From assembly GCA_014607495.2 (NCBI GenBank), contig CP053150.1, positions 14,838,495 through 14,902,494 of the forward strand: a stretch of DNA of 64,000 nucleotides. Reading direction: 5' to 3'. Source of the DNA: Carposina sasakii (Eukaryota > Arthropoda > Insecta > Lepidoptera > Carposinidae). The notes below the pieces were generated by a model, which was not told where the DNA came from, did no database searches, and worked only from the letters and a program-made list of their open reading frames with translations. This document shows, piece by piece, positions 33,187 to 44,300 of the stretch (positions are counted from its first letter, which is position 1; each line of letters starts with the position of its first letter). Made by a program: the position numbers and the translations under genes.

Positions 33187-33291
33187 AAAATTATTAATAA
33201 AGAATATGGAAAAAAATTCTTCACCCGAGTGGGAATCGAACCCACGACCGCTGCAAACCGTGCCAGCCGATAACCACAAAGCCACCGAGTC
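33187..33291 (-). mobile_element. tiny tRNA-derived SINE, minus copy
   Basis: Minus strand: GACTCGGTGGCTTTGTGGTT, CGGTTTGCAGCGGTCGTGGG, TTCGATTCCCACTCGGGTG, then GAAGAATTTTTTTCCATATT. Same family as 15175-15279. Immediately followed by an inverted partial copy. Confidence 0.75.
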
Positions 33292-33295
33292 AATT

Positions 33296-33352
33296 TGATT
33301 CCCACTCGGGTGAAGAATTTTTTCCATTTTCTTTATTAATAATTTTATAATA
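33296..33352 (+). mobile_element. tiny SINE, truncated plus copy
   Basis: GATTCCCACTCGGGTGAAGA, then ATTTTTTCCATTTTC and TTTATTAATAATTTTATAA. It holds only the T arm and tail and forms a 48-base inverted repeat with 33187-33234. Confidence 0.7.
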
Positions 33353-34109
33353 ATAATAACTCTCCATACATATCGATTATACTATAGGTAGTTAAAAATC
33401 ATGTTTCGTTGATTTCTAATTCTGGCCTGGAATTGGGAGTATGGAATTAGGAACTAGTAGCGCCATCTTGTTCGCGTTGTGACCTTCTTTGCTTTGCTAG
33501 TCTTGCACGATTACATTATCGTTCTCACGTTGCGGTTTTTTATAGAACTAGAGTTTGAAACAAAATAGAATGCAAATTACAAAGATACTAGCGCTGCCTG
33601 GCATCAGCCCATTTACAAGTTTTACAAGAAAAGCATTTTATAAAATACCCAGAAAATAACGAATACGTTTAGCAGTCGCGAACCTTATTGATCGATAGGT
33701 CGCAATTTAATAAAAAAATTAAATAAGTACCTAAATCAAATATGTAACATTTTAGATCACTAGGTACCACTACCAGCTACTGTGTATTTCATGAAAAAGA
33801 AAACAACTTTTTAACATGGAATATACTATACTTGCATTATTAACAAATTTATAATTATGAGCAAATTATTGCTTTCAAGTGTGTATACAAATTTTAAATA
33901 TAAAAATAACATAGGTATAAAAATGTATTGTCTTACGCACTACGTTAAAATGGCGTCCAAATTGCAGCGTGCCTCTAATTTTAAAATGGAATCATGTATC
34001 AGAGATTATGTATAGATGTATAATCATGTCTATCCATATGAAATTAAGGTTAGGTTAACCTCAGGCGTGTATAAAATATATTATAACTTATAAAATGTAA
34101 ACAAACAAA

Positions 34110-36929
34110 TCAATAAGCAGTAGCAAATCCTTTGTGTAGTTTGTCGACGTATTCCCTGCGACAGTCCATGTGGTCGGCAGGACGGTTATAAGGGAGCCAC
34201 ACCGGCTCACCCACAAACAGCCGCTTCGCTTTGATGTAGTTCTGGAAGAGAGACAATAACAAGTTAAATTATGAATAGTAAAACAAACAAGTTGGGTAGG
34301 CCATATGATCAGGGGACCTGTCAAGTGAAGTAAAACAACAACCATCTGGTTCCCCAAAAAAGGAGAAAGAGAAAGAGAGGTAGACCTCCAAGGAGATGGG
34401 TGGATGCAATAGTAGAGGTTGCAGGGAATACATGGACACGAAAAGCACAGGATAGGCATGAATGGAAACAGCTGGGTGAGGCCTATGCCAAATGGCAATT
34501 TTTTTTTTACAATTAGCTAGGCAAACATTTGACAGCCATCGTGCCTGATGTTAAGCAAGATGCGGCCTAGGGTGGTACATGTTTGCCTAGAAAGTGCCTA
34601 TTCACTTTAGCTTTGAAGAGACCAATGTTGTAGTGCTCGGGAAATACATTGGTGGGAAGTGCATTCCACTCCTTAGCCGTTCGCATTACAAACGAGTTAG
34701 CATAACATTTGGTGTGGATGGGTGGGATATTAACAACATAAGGGTGATACGTTAGTCTGCGTCTAGTACCCCGATGGTAAAAAGGGGCTGGTGGAACTTA
34801 TTAATCAAACAAATAAGGACCTCGGGCATTATCTCAGGTGATTATCTAGCTTTTCACTGATCATTTACAACTGTCCCTGCTAAAAGTGACTGTGGGATCT
34901 ACTATATGATACTGCAGTTCAGGCTGCCCCATTTAAAATTTTGAGAACACAACCATGTCTGTGTTAAATGAATAATAATAAAAAAAAACATACAGACGAA
35001 TTGATAACCTCTCTTTTTGAAGTCGGTTAAAAATCATTTATTTCAGACTGAGATTTGTATGTGTGATAGTTAGAATATAACAACTTTAAAAATTCAAATC
35101 AGATTAAAAAACAAGTGGTTAAGAAACCTTCACACTATGATATACAGGGTGTAACAAAAAGGGTATGTTAAGTGAAAAGCTATATGAACAGCCCACTGTA
35201 AAGAACCTATCCACAAAATTTGAGACTCGAAATCACATGTTTATTTTTCAACATTATATGAACATTCCTGAGTTGTTTAGGAATTCTCCATAGTATCTGG
35301 AAAAATAAACATGTGATTTCGAGTCTCATTTTTGTGAATAGGTTCCCTATAGTGGACTATTTACATAGCTTTTCGCTTCACATACCCTTTTTGTTACACC
35401 CTGTATAGCTGTCAAGTTTCATCACAGCTACTTTTGGATAGTATTAACATTAAATAATCAAACTACAACATTTTTGTTCTCATAATGTTACTAGGATTCA
35501 TGTTGCTTATTTAATCTTTCATGCAGAACACCTTCCTATGTGTACAACTCAATATGTTTTCATTAAGGTGCTCTAACTATTATCTATAACTTTAATATTA
35601 CAGACATAATCACTTACATTCACATCCAGTGTGAACCGATGGTAAATGCCACTGGGTATGACAATCATGTCTCCTGGGGTTACTTGAATGCGGATCCATT
35701 GGTCCTCGGCATCTCTTACATCAAAATATCCTGAGCCATCCACTACAAATCTGTAAATATGTTATAAATATAGATTTTTACCAGCAGGCTAAGGAAAAAT
35801 CGGTTTGGTATATAACCAAACCTAACAATCACACTGTACCTTAGGGTGATGAAGATGATGTCATGTAAAAGTGAAAACAATATGTGATTGTTCATACTAC
35901 AGAAGACATCTGAATTCTTGGATAAGGTTTGATTGAAGGATTCTGACCACCAGTTCCTTGAATCAACTACTTCTCAATAATAGTATCAGTTTTGGAGCTC
36001 ATGCACATACTTTGGAATCTAGACTGCACTTTCTAAAACTACCCTCAACTATCCAATATACAACAGTATGTAGCAGAGCCATCTAAGTTGATGGTATATA
36101 TACCAATATAATATGGGCCAATACAACAACTAGTGGCCTGGTGGGGGGTGGTGGAAAGCACTTCCCTTTTCACCACCCCCATAAAAAGGTCATATCCCAA
36201 GCATTTAAATTAGTTTAACAAGGAATTTGACACTAATGGTGCATTACACCTGCCTGTCAGATCTGCTGCAGTGTGAACATGAACAACATTTTATAAATTA
36301 AATAAAACCTTACCTAATCTCTTCGTCAGTGTGTAAATGCTCAGTGAAGAAGTTCTTCAGTTTTTCTTCATAATTCTGGAGACACTCCTTGGAGCATACA
36401 ATCTCATCTTCAAATGTGTAGCCTCTTTCCTTCTTGATCTGGTCCAAAACTCCATCTGTTTGATATGTGTTTACATTAAGCTGGAAAATACAATACATTT
36501 TAATTATGACACACTACAAACTGAACCCAAATTTTAATTTAACGTTCATTAAATACCATTAAAAACCTAAATACTAATTTATTTCTGTCTGTTATTTCAT
36601 GTAGACATAAACATTTGTAAATCTCATAAATAAGCAAGCCTGCAGTGAACACCACCTAAATATTAAATTCATTCCTATTGATCGGAAAACTACTCAAGAT
36701 ATAGAAGTTATCAGTTATTATTTAAGTTTTAGAGAGAGAGAGATAAGAAGCCTTATATAACTTAATTAAGCGCTGATAACTCTAATAAAGTGAAAAAGCC
36801 ACTTACACTGAAATATTCAACACCAGTTTTTTCGTAAAGGTCTTCTAAAGCAATGAATTCAGGTGGATTTTTGTGATGTTCGAGACGTTGATCATTTGTC
36901 TCGGAGTCCATATACCAAGCTTTCACCAT
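34110..36929 (-). CDS. Adi1: acireductone dioxygenase (ARD), four exons
   Basis: Exons: 36929-36807, 36480-36314, 35750-35618, 34241-34110. All introns are GT-AG (326, 563 and 1376 bases). The 184-residue product starts [19 protein letters not shown] and has the cupin metal site of the family: His89, His91 and Glu95 in [10 protein letters not shown], and His134 in SGIYHRF. It ends in [16 protein letters not shown] plus a short tail. The length matches animal ARDs (about 180). The enzyme oxidises the acireductone intermediate of the methionine salvage pathway to formate and the keto acid precursor of methionine (Fe form). I start at 36929 because that is where family similarity begins, although the frame is open upstream. 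Intron 3 holds transposon pieces. Confidence 0.97.
34330..34500 (+). mobile_element. LINE ORF2 C-terminal fragment in Adi1 intron 3
   Basis: The plus strand reads [14 protein letters not shown], then [20 protein letters not shown] and LGEAYAKWQ. This is the typical end of RTE-like LINE reverse transcriptases. It is opposite to the gene and has no intact upstream frame. 34505-34870 continues as another dispersed repeat (GGAAGTGCATTCCACTCC, CATTACAAACGAGTTAGC). Confidence 0.6.
35145..35403. mobile_element. palindromic TA-flanked MITE, copy 2 (Adi1 intron 3)
   Basis: TA CAGGGTGTAACAAAAAGGGTATG ... CATACCCTTTTTGTTACACCCTG TA. The 259-base element is nearly self-complementary (AACAGCCCACTGTAAAGAAC on one side, AATAGTCCACTATAGGGAAC on the other, read inward). 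Confidence 0.85.
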
Positions 36930-37041
36930 TGTAAAACGATAAAATTGAAAAACTAGCTTTATAAACAAAACGACATTCGTAGCGAACGAGCTATCAGAAA
37001 CGTCAAAATAAATAGTGCTAGCGGACAAATAAAATCCAAGC

Positions 37042-37054
37042 ATCGATTATCGAA
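37042..37054. promoter_or_regulatory. DRE-like motif upstream of Adi1
   Basis: ATCGATTATCGAA, two overlapping halves of the insect DRE/DREF palindrome TATCGATA, about 115 bases before the Adi1 start codon. The position suits a housekeeping promoter. Inference only. Confidence 0.3.
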
Positions 37055-37150
37055 AACTTGCGTGCGCTGTTTGTGTGAGACTCATGAGTGGTACAATCAT
37101 GGAGAAATCAGTACAATCCAACAGATATAAAGAAAAATGTTTTTTTTTTA

Positions 37151-37237
37151 TTTTAAAGAAAAATGTATTAGAAAGCAAGTTTTAAAGAAAAAGGTATTAG
37201 AAAGCAAGTTTTAAAGAAAAATGTATTAGAAAGCAAG
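37151..37237 (+). repeat. 29-base minisatellite, three units
   Basis: Units at 37151, 37180 and 37209, each beginning TTTTAAAGAAAAATGTATTA and ending GAAAGCAAG. One base differs (AAGG in unit 2). It lies 220-310 bases upstream of the Adi1 start codon. Confidence 0.85.
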
Positions 37238-38126
37238 TTTGTGACGCTTTTATTTTACTTTAATTTTTTTTACATAGTTTTTCTTAGGTAGAACTTACAG
37301 CCAAATACGAACTTCTTTATACCTATTACTACATAGGTATAATTATGAAAAGCGCTTGGAGACTCTGAGATTTGACAGGAAAAGCTGGATGGGACGGGTG
37401 TAATTTTCTTATGAAAATCAGAATGTATTTGTAACAAGATGGTTGCCATTCATTCCAAGTGGTAACTTTTTAGATATGCAGTACTTACCTAAATAATATG
37501 TACCTATTTTAGCATAAGTGTTGTAAAATTAGTTTTATTAAGAAAGACCGCACTAGGCGGATAAACCCAAAGGGTTTTTGCTATCTAGTGTCTAAGTTTA
37601 TTTAAAACGAAATGTAACATACTTTACTCAAATAAAAAAAAAAAAAAAAAAAATGGCTTGCATCGGACACATGCAAGTGATGTTTTCTGGTAGATAAGTT
37701 AGGTACCTACCTATATTTTGTTTACTTGTGATGTGAATCTAGTGCGTGTTCATGGTTTTATATGCATATGTTTTCCTGACGTTTCCATTTATCATAATTT
37801 ATCATTCATCATAAAAAAATAAAATTCAGAAATCATTAATATTAGACAATGGCTGTATGGGCATAGTTCCCTTGCATTTAAATAATTGAAATAATTTATA
37901 AGGTGCGTGATGAAAATACAACATTTAGTAAAGTTGCTTAAAGATTAATGACAGTTCACGATATTAAAAATATCTTCATGATTATGCACGTAAATATCGA
38001 TGACTTTAAACTTGTACATCACTAATGTTAATTATTTTTAAAATTAATTTATGATTAGACAATAGTAATAATTCCATACAGCCATTAATTAATCTTTCAC
38101 GTTTATTCCACGTATTAATCCGATAA

Positions 38127-38316
38127 TCCTTATTAATATTTTAAACGCGAAAGTAACTGTTTGTCCGGCTTGCACGCTAAAACTACTGAACCGATTTAAA
38201 TGAAATTTGGCACAGAAATAGTTTAGTGCCGGAGGACGGACATACACATAAGCTACTTTTTATCCCGGATAATTTATTTCTTCTGCAATCCACGCGGAGT
38301 CGCGGGTGTCCACTAG
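38127..38316 (+). mobile_element. non-autonomous Helitron
   Basis: Begins TCCTTATTAATATTTTAAAC, then GCGAAAGTAACTGTTTGTC, AAATGAAATTTGGCACAGAA and AGCTACTTTTTATCCCGGAT. It ends CACGCGGAGTCGCGGGTGTCCACTAG followed by T. Complete, 190 bases. Confidence 0.75.
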
Positions 38317-39026
38317 TAATTTCATGTATGAATTATGTAGGTACGTAGGTATAGTACGTCAATACCTATAGGTGCTGATCCATTGACATTGTATCCTGCC
38401 CAAAGATACTCTACTCTAGCCAAGTCACTCAAATCACACACGTTTTAAGTGAGTTTTATAAGCTTTTTTCTGGTAGCTCATTATCATCTTTCTCATTATT
38501 CTAGAGTTATCGTAATAGTGATTCTTTTCTGTGCCATAATTCTCTTATGCTGTCACTCAATTTAGGTAGGTAAGGAATTGTGAAATCGTGGATGGCCCTT
38601 AGAAATAATTTAAAAAACACATACATTAGATTGCAAGTAAAAATAGATTTATTACTATACATTTAAGTCTATAAATTACAATATTTGTTTTCACAAACAA
38701 GGTGCACATAACACACTGCACACTACTGAGGATTTTGATTTAGGCTGCTTTTCCACTAGAGATGTGCCATTCACCAATCAAATTCATTGACAATATGGAC
38801 CCATGAACATGATTGGTGGACATCATACACATCCGTAGCGAAGAATAGAACATCTCCAATGAAAACTCATGAAAATAGAACTTCTAGTATGAAATTATAA
38901 CACAGATAATTACAGACCGCTAAGAGTTCCATAATGATATTATAATATGGCAACATTACAAAGTATAAAATTATATTTTCAAATTGTTGCACAAATCGTC
39001 ACAAAAAATAGATTTTAAATGCTAGC
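38317..39026. other. non-coding, possible distal 3' UTR
   Basis: No gene. If the membrane-protein transcript has a long 3' UTR it could end near 38645, where the minus strand reads AATAAATC. This is a guess. Confidence 0.2.
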
Positions 39027-39105
39027 ACGGTATGCAGAGGTCGTGGGTTCGATTCCCACTCGGGTGATGATTTTTTTCCATTTCTTTATTAATAATTTTA
39101 TAAGA
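39027..39105 (+). mobile_element. tiny SINE, 5'-truncated copy
   Basis: GCACGGTATGCAGAGGTCGT, then GGGTTCGATTCCCACTCGGG and TGATGATTTTTTTCCATTTC. Family of 15175-15279; the A-box half is missing. Confidence 0.7.
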
Positions 39106-39655
39106 TTATAAATTCTTAACTATTTAAAGTTGTAATTATGTACAATGCGCTGGTATCCTTATTATATAATTATTTTGATATGGACCTTGAAGTAGAATGA
39201 ATATAACATTATCGTCATAATATTTATGTATGAAGAGTACCAACAAAATTAATTAGTATTAATCACAGAAAGTGGTTTTAATTAAAAATAATGGCTAAAG
39301 TTAAAACTAAATGCGTAATACTTTAAAAAAAAAACAATCATTGGACGGATTTCTTAATCTCGAACAAATAAGTAAAGCATAAAATAAATTATACGAAATT
39401 ATGCGTTTTACATTATCAAATTATCAATAGCCAACAAAATGTGAAATGTTAACACTATGTAGCTCAGATTAGTAATAGTAGATAAATAATTAAACACAAG
39501 TTTAAAATAGCTTTTATAGGATGGAGCAAACAAAAAATATTTCTACGTGCGGTTTTACCGAGACGATTTTAAACTTTATAGATCAGTCACCGTTCCGTCT
39601 CAATGGAATCGCACTTTTTGGTGAAAGCCCAAGTTTTTTAAATTCAGTTGTACAT

Positions 39656-39837
39656 AGGGTTGCCAACTCTCGAAAGGACCAACCCCGGAGAATTGTATGT
39701 TTAGGCAGCGAAGCGGCGCGCGACGGATGCGCAATAAATTTTTAGAAAAACCGGAGAAATTATTGCTCTCCGGGAGGTCGGGAGGTTAACCATTATTACC
39801 GGAGTGTCCCGGGCAATCCGGGAGGGTTGGGAACCCT
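39656..39837. mobile_element. MITE with 10-base target duplication
   Basis: AGTTGTACAT flanks both sides (39646-39655 and 39838-39847). Ends are AGGGTTGCCAACTCTCG and, inverted, AGGGTTCCCAACCCTCC. 182 bases, GC-rich inside (CCGGAGAA, CCGGGAGG). A 9-10 base duplication points to the MULE group, but I am not sure. Confidence 0.75.
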
Positions 39838-40473
39838 AGTTGTACATTTAAGAGAAAAAAGTGATCGATTTTATCGTCTATCAGGCATTGTGAATGTTAA
39901 AGCTAGATACATATATAGAACTGTTTCCATAGTTTAACTGTTATCAAAATGATATATTGAGATCACATACTTACTTAAACCTACACTAGATTACAATAAT
40001 AAGGAAAAAATAATATCTTGACACTGGTTGTTTGGAAATTGTACCGATTCTTTACTTACTAGTTTTTTTTTATAAATTTTTGCAAGTATAAGATATTCTT
40101 TTATTTTACAAAGATTTCTTTAATAGTTTTCAAGGTACAATAAATTGTTAAACACAAAGCAACTATTTATTAGTAAACTTTATAAAAGGCAGATAGAATA
40201 AGTACCTACATTACTTACTACCCCCTTTTGTAATACATACTTTGAACTTAGAAGTGCTGAAGCGAAAATGATTAAACCCTACAAAAACAGCTAACAAAAT
40301 TTATTTTATAGAAAAATATCACAACTTTCTAAAAATAATATAAGTACATTTTATTACTTACCAATACATGAATAATATAAATAAAAACGCAAAAATGTCA
40401 TATTCCCTTATAAAGAAAATCTATTCAATATTTTTCTTCTCACATTTTCGAATATGAAGTACATAATGTATTA

Positions 40474-40952
40474 TACAGGTGATTTTTGGTCGTCAACGTT
40501 CCCGAAAACTAGGGAATCTCCTCATCATCACGATAATTTTTCTCCATGGAAGTATATCTGGGAAGTGTCTGGTTTCCAAAATATTAGGGTCCAGAGCTGA
40601 GTAAATAGGCTACGTTTTTCTGCATAAATGCACATAGACGCATGTAGCAAGATTTTTTCACGAGAAATAATTAATATTTGTCTATGAAAAAACTAGCATA
40701 AAAACACTAGAAACTATATATTTCGCCCGATCGAGTAATTTTAAATTAAAAATTAAACAAATAAAATTACATCGTTTCCCAGCATTTTTTCCGGCATAAA
40801 CTTACTTTATTGGATCTAGGGTGGCAACAAAAAAACAACCTGTATAAATATAAATTTCACTTCCCAGGTATGCTTCCATGGAGAAAAATGATCGTGATGA
40901 TGAGGAAATTCCGTAGTTTTCGGGAACGTTGACGACCAAAAAACATCCTGTA
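40474..40952. mobile_element. foldback MITE with 100-base arms, TA ends
   Basis: Arms 40474-40573 and 40855-40952 share GGTCGTCAACGTTCCCGAAA, CCTCATCATCACGAT and TTTTTCTCCATGGAAG. Ends are TACAGG(TGA/ATG)TTTTT. Half of a second copy is at 57494-57669. Non-coding. Confidence 0.75.
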
Positions 40953-41391
40953 TAAACCACAGATTAAATTAGGAAAATTATTTCATTAGAAACGTCATTG
41001 TGCCTTTGTTCATGAACTTGCAGATTAATATCGTAATCCTAAATTATATTGAAGTCTTAATTATTATAACTACATTTAAAGTTCATTCCAGAACTTCTTA
41101 CAAGATATATATAACACATTTTCAAAATCTGCCATTATCTGCATTAAGTCCTAGGATACACTGAACTAAAATTTAAGAGCTTTATTATATGTCCACAAAT
41201 AAGTCATTATTATTAATAAGTTATTGATAGCACTTAACACACTCTGTTATATCACTTATCACTGTCTATTTTGTCTTACAAGCTTGTAAAGTATTTTTAC
41301 ATCATTGTCTATGGATCTATGAAACTGTCAAGTTTCACGTACCATAGACAATTCTACAGGCTGCATCAACTTTATGCCCTTGTAATACGAT

Positions 41392-44300
41392 TTACAATTT
41401 GGTGTGTTTGACGGTGTCAGTCCAATAGTTTTGGATGGTCATGGCTTCCAGAGAGTTGAGGAACGAGTCGTTGTCCAAACTGTACATCTCTTCGGAGTTG
41501 TCCTGAAAACCAAAATTATACAATTAGAATTATAAAAGAGGCAGCATATTACTAGTACATACTTCAGGGTATATTTATTCCGCATAGCACGACCACAATC
41601 CAAAACCGAATACAATTACGATTATGGCACTAAATCAAGAGGTACGTCATTGCGGAGATAGCTCATCTAAAATAACTTATTGAAGCTTATTTACATATGT
41701 CCAGCGGAGACGTCATTACGCGCATGTTTTGACAGACACGATACTTAATAAAACTAACCAATGAATCACCTAGTAAATGAAATGAAAACGTACTCTTATC
41801 GTGCTGTCATCCAGATAGCCGCTGGAGTCTGGATTGGAGCACTTATCATTCAAGGTTTGCGGCTTGTTCAGATACCGTCTCCTGTACAGCACGAACGCTG
41901 TGCTTCCCACCAGGGCAGTCAGCACTAACGCTCCAAAAGATATGCCCGCTATAGCTCCAGTATCCATACCGCCGTCCCCAGGATCTATGATGCGTCTAGA
42001 AGATTCTATGTTCGGCGGTATTCGCGTCTGCAGATAGGTAGTTTCTAGTGATAAGGGTTTTTCTGTCACGATTTTGCTCTCCGGCACACCTTCTAAGTTA
42101 GTCTCGTCTTTGACGAAATCTGGTCGCGTAAGGTTGCGCCGTTTTGTGAACGTAGAATTTTGGGAGTCGGTTAAATTTGTGTACGTCACCGCTGTTGTTG
42201 TGACGTTGATATGAATAGTTTCTGTCACATTTTCAGATTTGGTGATATTGTCTTCTGTGGCATTAACTGCTGTCCATTCTAAGGATGGATGGACGAAGTC
42301 AGTGGTATTTGTGGTGGTACCGTTTATCTTTGGTTCCACGTCTATTTCTTTGCTGGTATCTTCGGTAGTGTTGGCTAGAGGTGGCGGCTTGGTGGAGAGT
42401 GAGTTCTTCGTGAAGTACATGGCCCGGCTCTGTCGGTCCAGGTGACGGTCGGTGGTGATGTGCAGGAGTTCCTCCGACTGAGGAGCAGCTAAGCTTCGAC
42501 TGCTGCTTGCTGAAATAGAGTAAATGATTCTATATTATTAAGTGCATGGAAAAGAAATGGACGACGAGTGACGAGGTGATCGGTATTTGTTTACATAGAT
42601 ACCTACCTATACATACATAAAATCACGGTAGGCAGAGATCAAGGATCTCTATTTGCCACGGTCTTGACACACCTCTTTGGCTTTATCTACTTTCATGATA
42701 TTCTTCATGCACGCTTGTCGGTTTAGGGTACTTTTGACCTTTCTCTAGAATTTGTGATAGTTATTTATTGGCGTTATATTATGTTGTGTCTACGTGATAT
42801 AATAATGACAGTCGGTGGTTTCGTACTGACGACACGTTATAAACCGCAAGGTTTCAATTACATACATTGTTTCAGTCAATGGTTTAGTAGAAGAGACTAC
42901 ACATTTTATATTGTATACAATATACTGCAGAATCATGTGGATTATGCCGGATTTCACCAGTGCTCCCTAAACGGTCTCTTTGTTAGGAAGATTTTGGAGA
43001 AAGACATCTCCTAAACTAACTTCTAACTTAAATTGCTTTTCACCAACATAGGGACTCAAAAAGTACGGACTTCTTACATAATAGTGATGTCGAAAACCGA
43101 ATTCGTAAAATCGTGTGTTTGTTTGACAACATATTTGAAAATTGTCTACAACGAAATTAATTTAAATAAGTTACAATTATATCAGTACAAAGTATTTTAA
43201 TATACCTAAAAACCTTATTTCTTATAAATTTTGTCAATACATTTATTAATTACGGCAAATGTAAAATGAGGCTGTATACAATACAGACCTTTGCTTTAAA
43301 TACTTTGTTGTCTTGTCACTGTCAACTGTCGTTGAAAGGAATTCGGCCTTTCGCGGTATAAACGCCTTCGAGCAAATAAGCTACGTCGTTGTACTGCTTC
43401 GACTGCTTCAATAGCGTGAAAACTATCATAATTGAGTTACTCGTATGTATGGTATCCATATCTTTGAAATCGTGAATTCTAGGTAGGTAATACAAATCCA
43501 AACACGCGTAGGTATAGGTACACGAAAATGTCACCTAAACTTAAGAGCCCAAAATTCGAGCTTCTAATCTTAAGAGATCTTTTTAGCTGTTAGGAAATCC
43601 TTATACTTTGGTGAAATCGAATGTTGTCAAAACTGATACTTAAAATGCGTTAGGAAACTTCTAAATCTTAGGAGACGTTAGTGAAATCAGGCATGTTTGG
43701 CAATATTTAATACCTATATGGGGGCACATACTCAACTTAATACATTAGTAACTACTAGAAAGGTAAAAAGAATATATCATTATATGCGCTGATCTGGTTA
43801 AAATGGTACGTAAAAGTAAACCGAAAACAGAAATGTAACAAAATAAAAACAATTTGACAATCTAGGCGTAATTTCGGCGATGAGAAAACTTCGGAGTAAA
43901 CTTATGCAAATACAGAATCCCGAGCTGAGATAATAAACTGCTGCTGTTCTTTTGCCCTTTTTATAATAATTTACCATCATAATTTGGCCAATTGTACAAT
44001 ATTATTAAGTTCATAGCGTGAGCTAGTAGACTTTAGACAATTAATTTTGTAGACGTTGCCGTAGCTTTGTCTTAAAGGCAAAAATGCTTTATCGCAGAAT
44101 AAATCAAATTTGTGTTTGAACAAAAACTAGACATTCTTCAATTTTCTATGAGCCGCCATTGCCCTAAAGAGGTCACTTAGGTCGAGGGTAGGCAACATCT
44201 AAAAACTTTTTGCTGCGTAAGTTTTTTACTCTAATCCAAGAATTATATCAATGGTAATTACGAAACCGTTACGTACGCCGCCCGGACGGATAAATTGTAA

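Noticed and set aside
36930..37043. Upstream in-frame ATG extending Adi1 by 38 residues
   Set aside because: Known animal ARD proteins begin near MVKAWYMD; the extension is not family-like and crosses the likely promoter.
39521..39745. 74-codon open frame starting with ATG
   Set aside because: Its second half is the MITE at 39656-39837; no conserved features.
41834..42445. Two plus-strand frames opposite the membrane-protein exon
   Set aside because: Antisense shadows; the minus strand has the splice sites, sequons and membrane helix.
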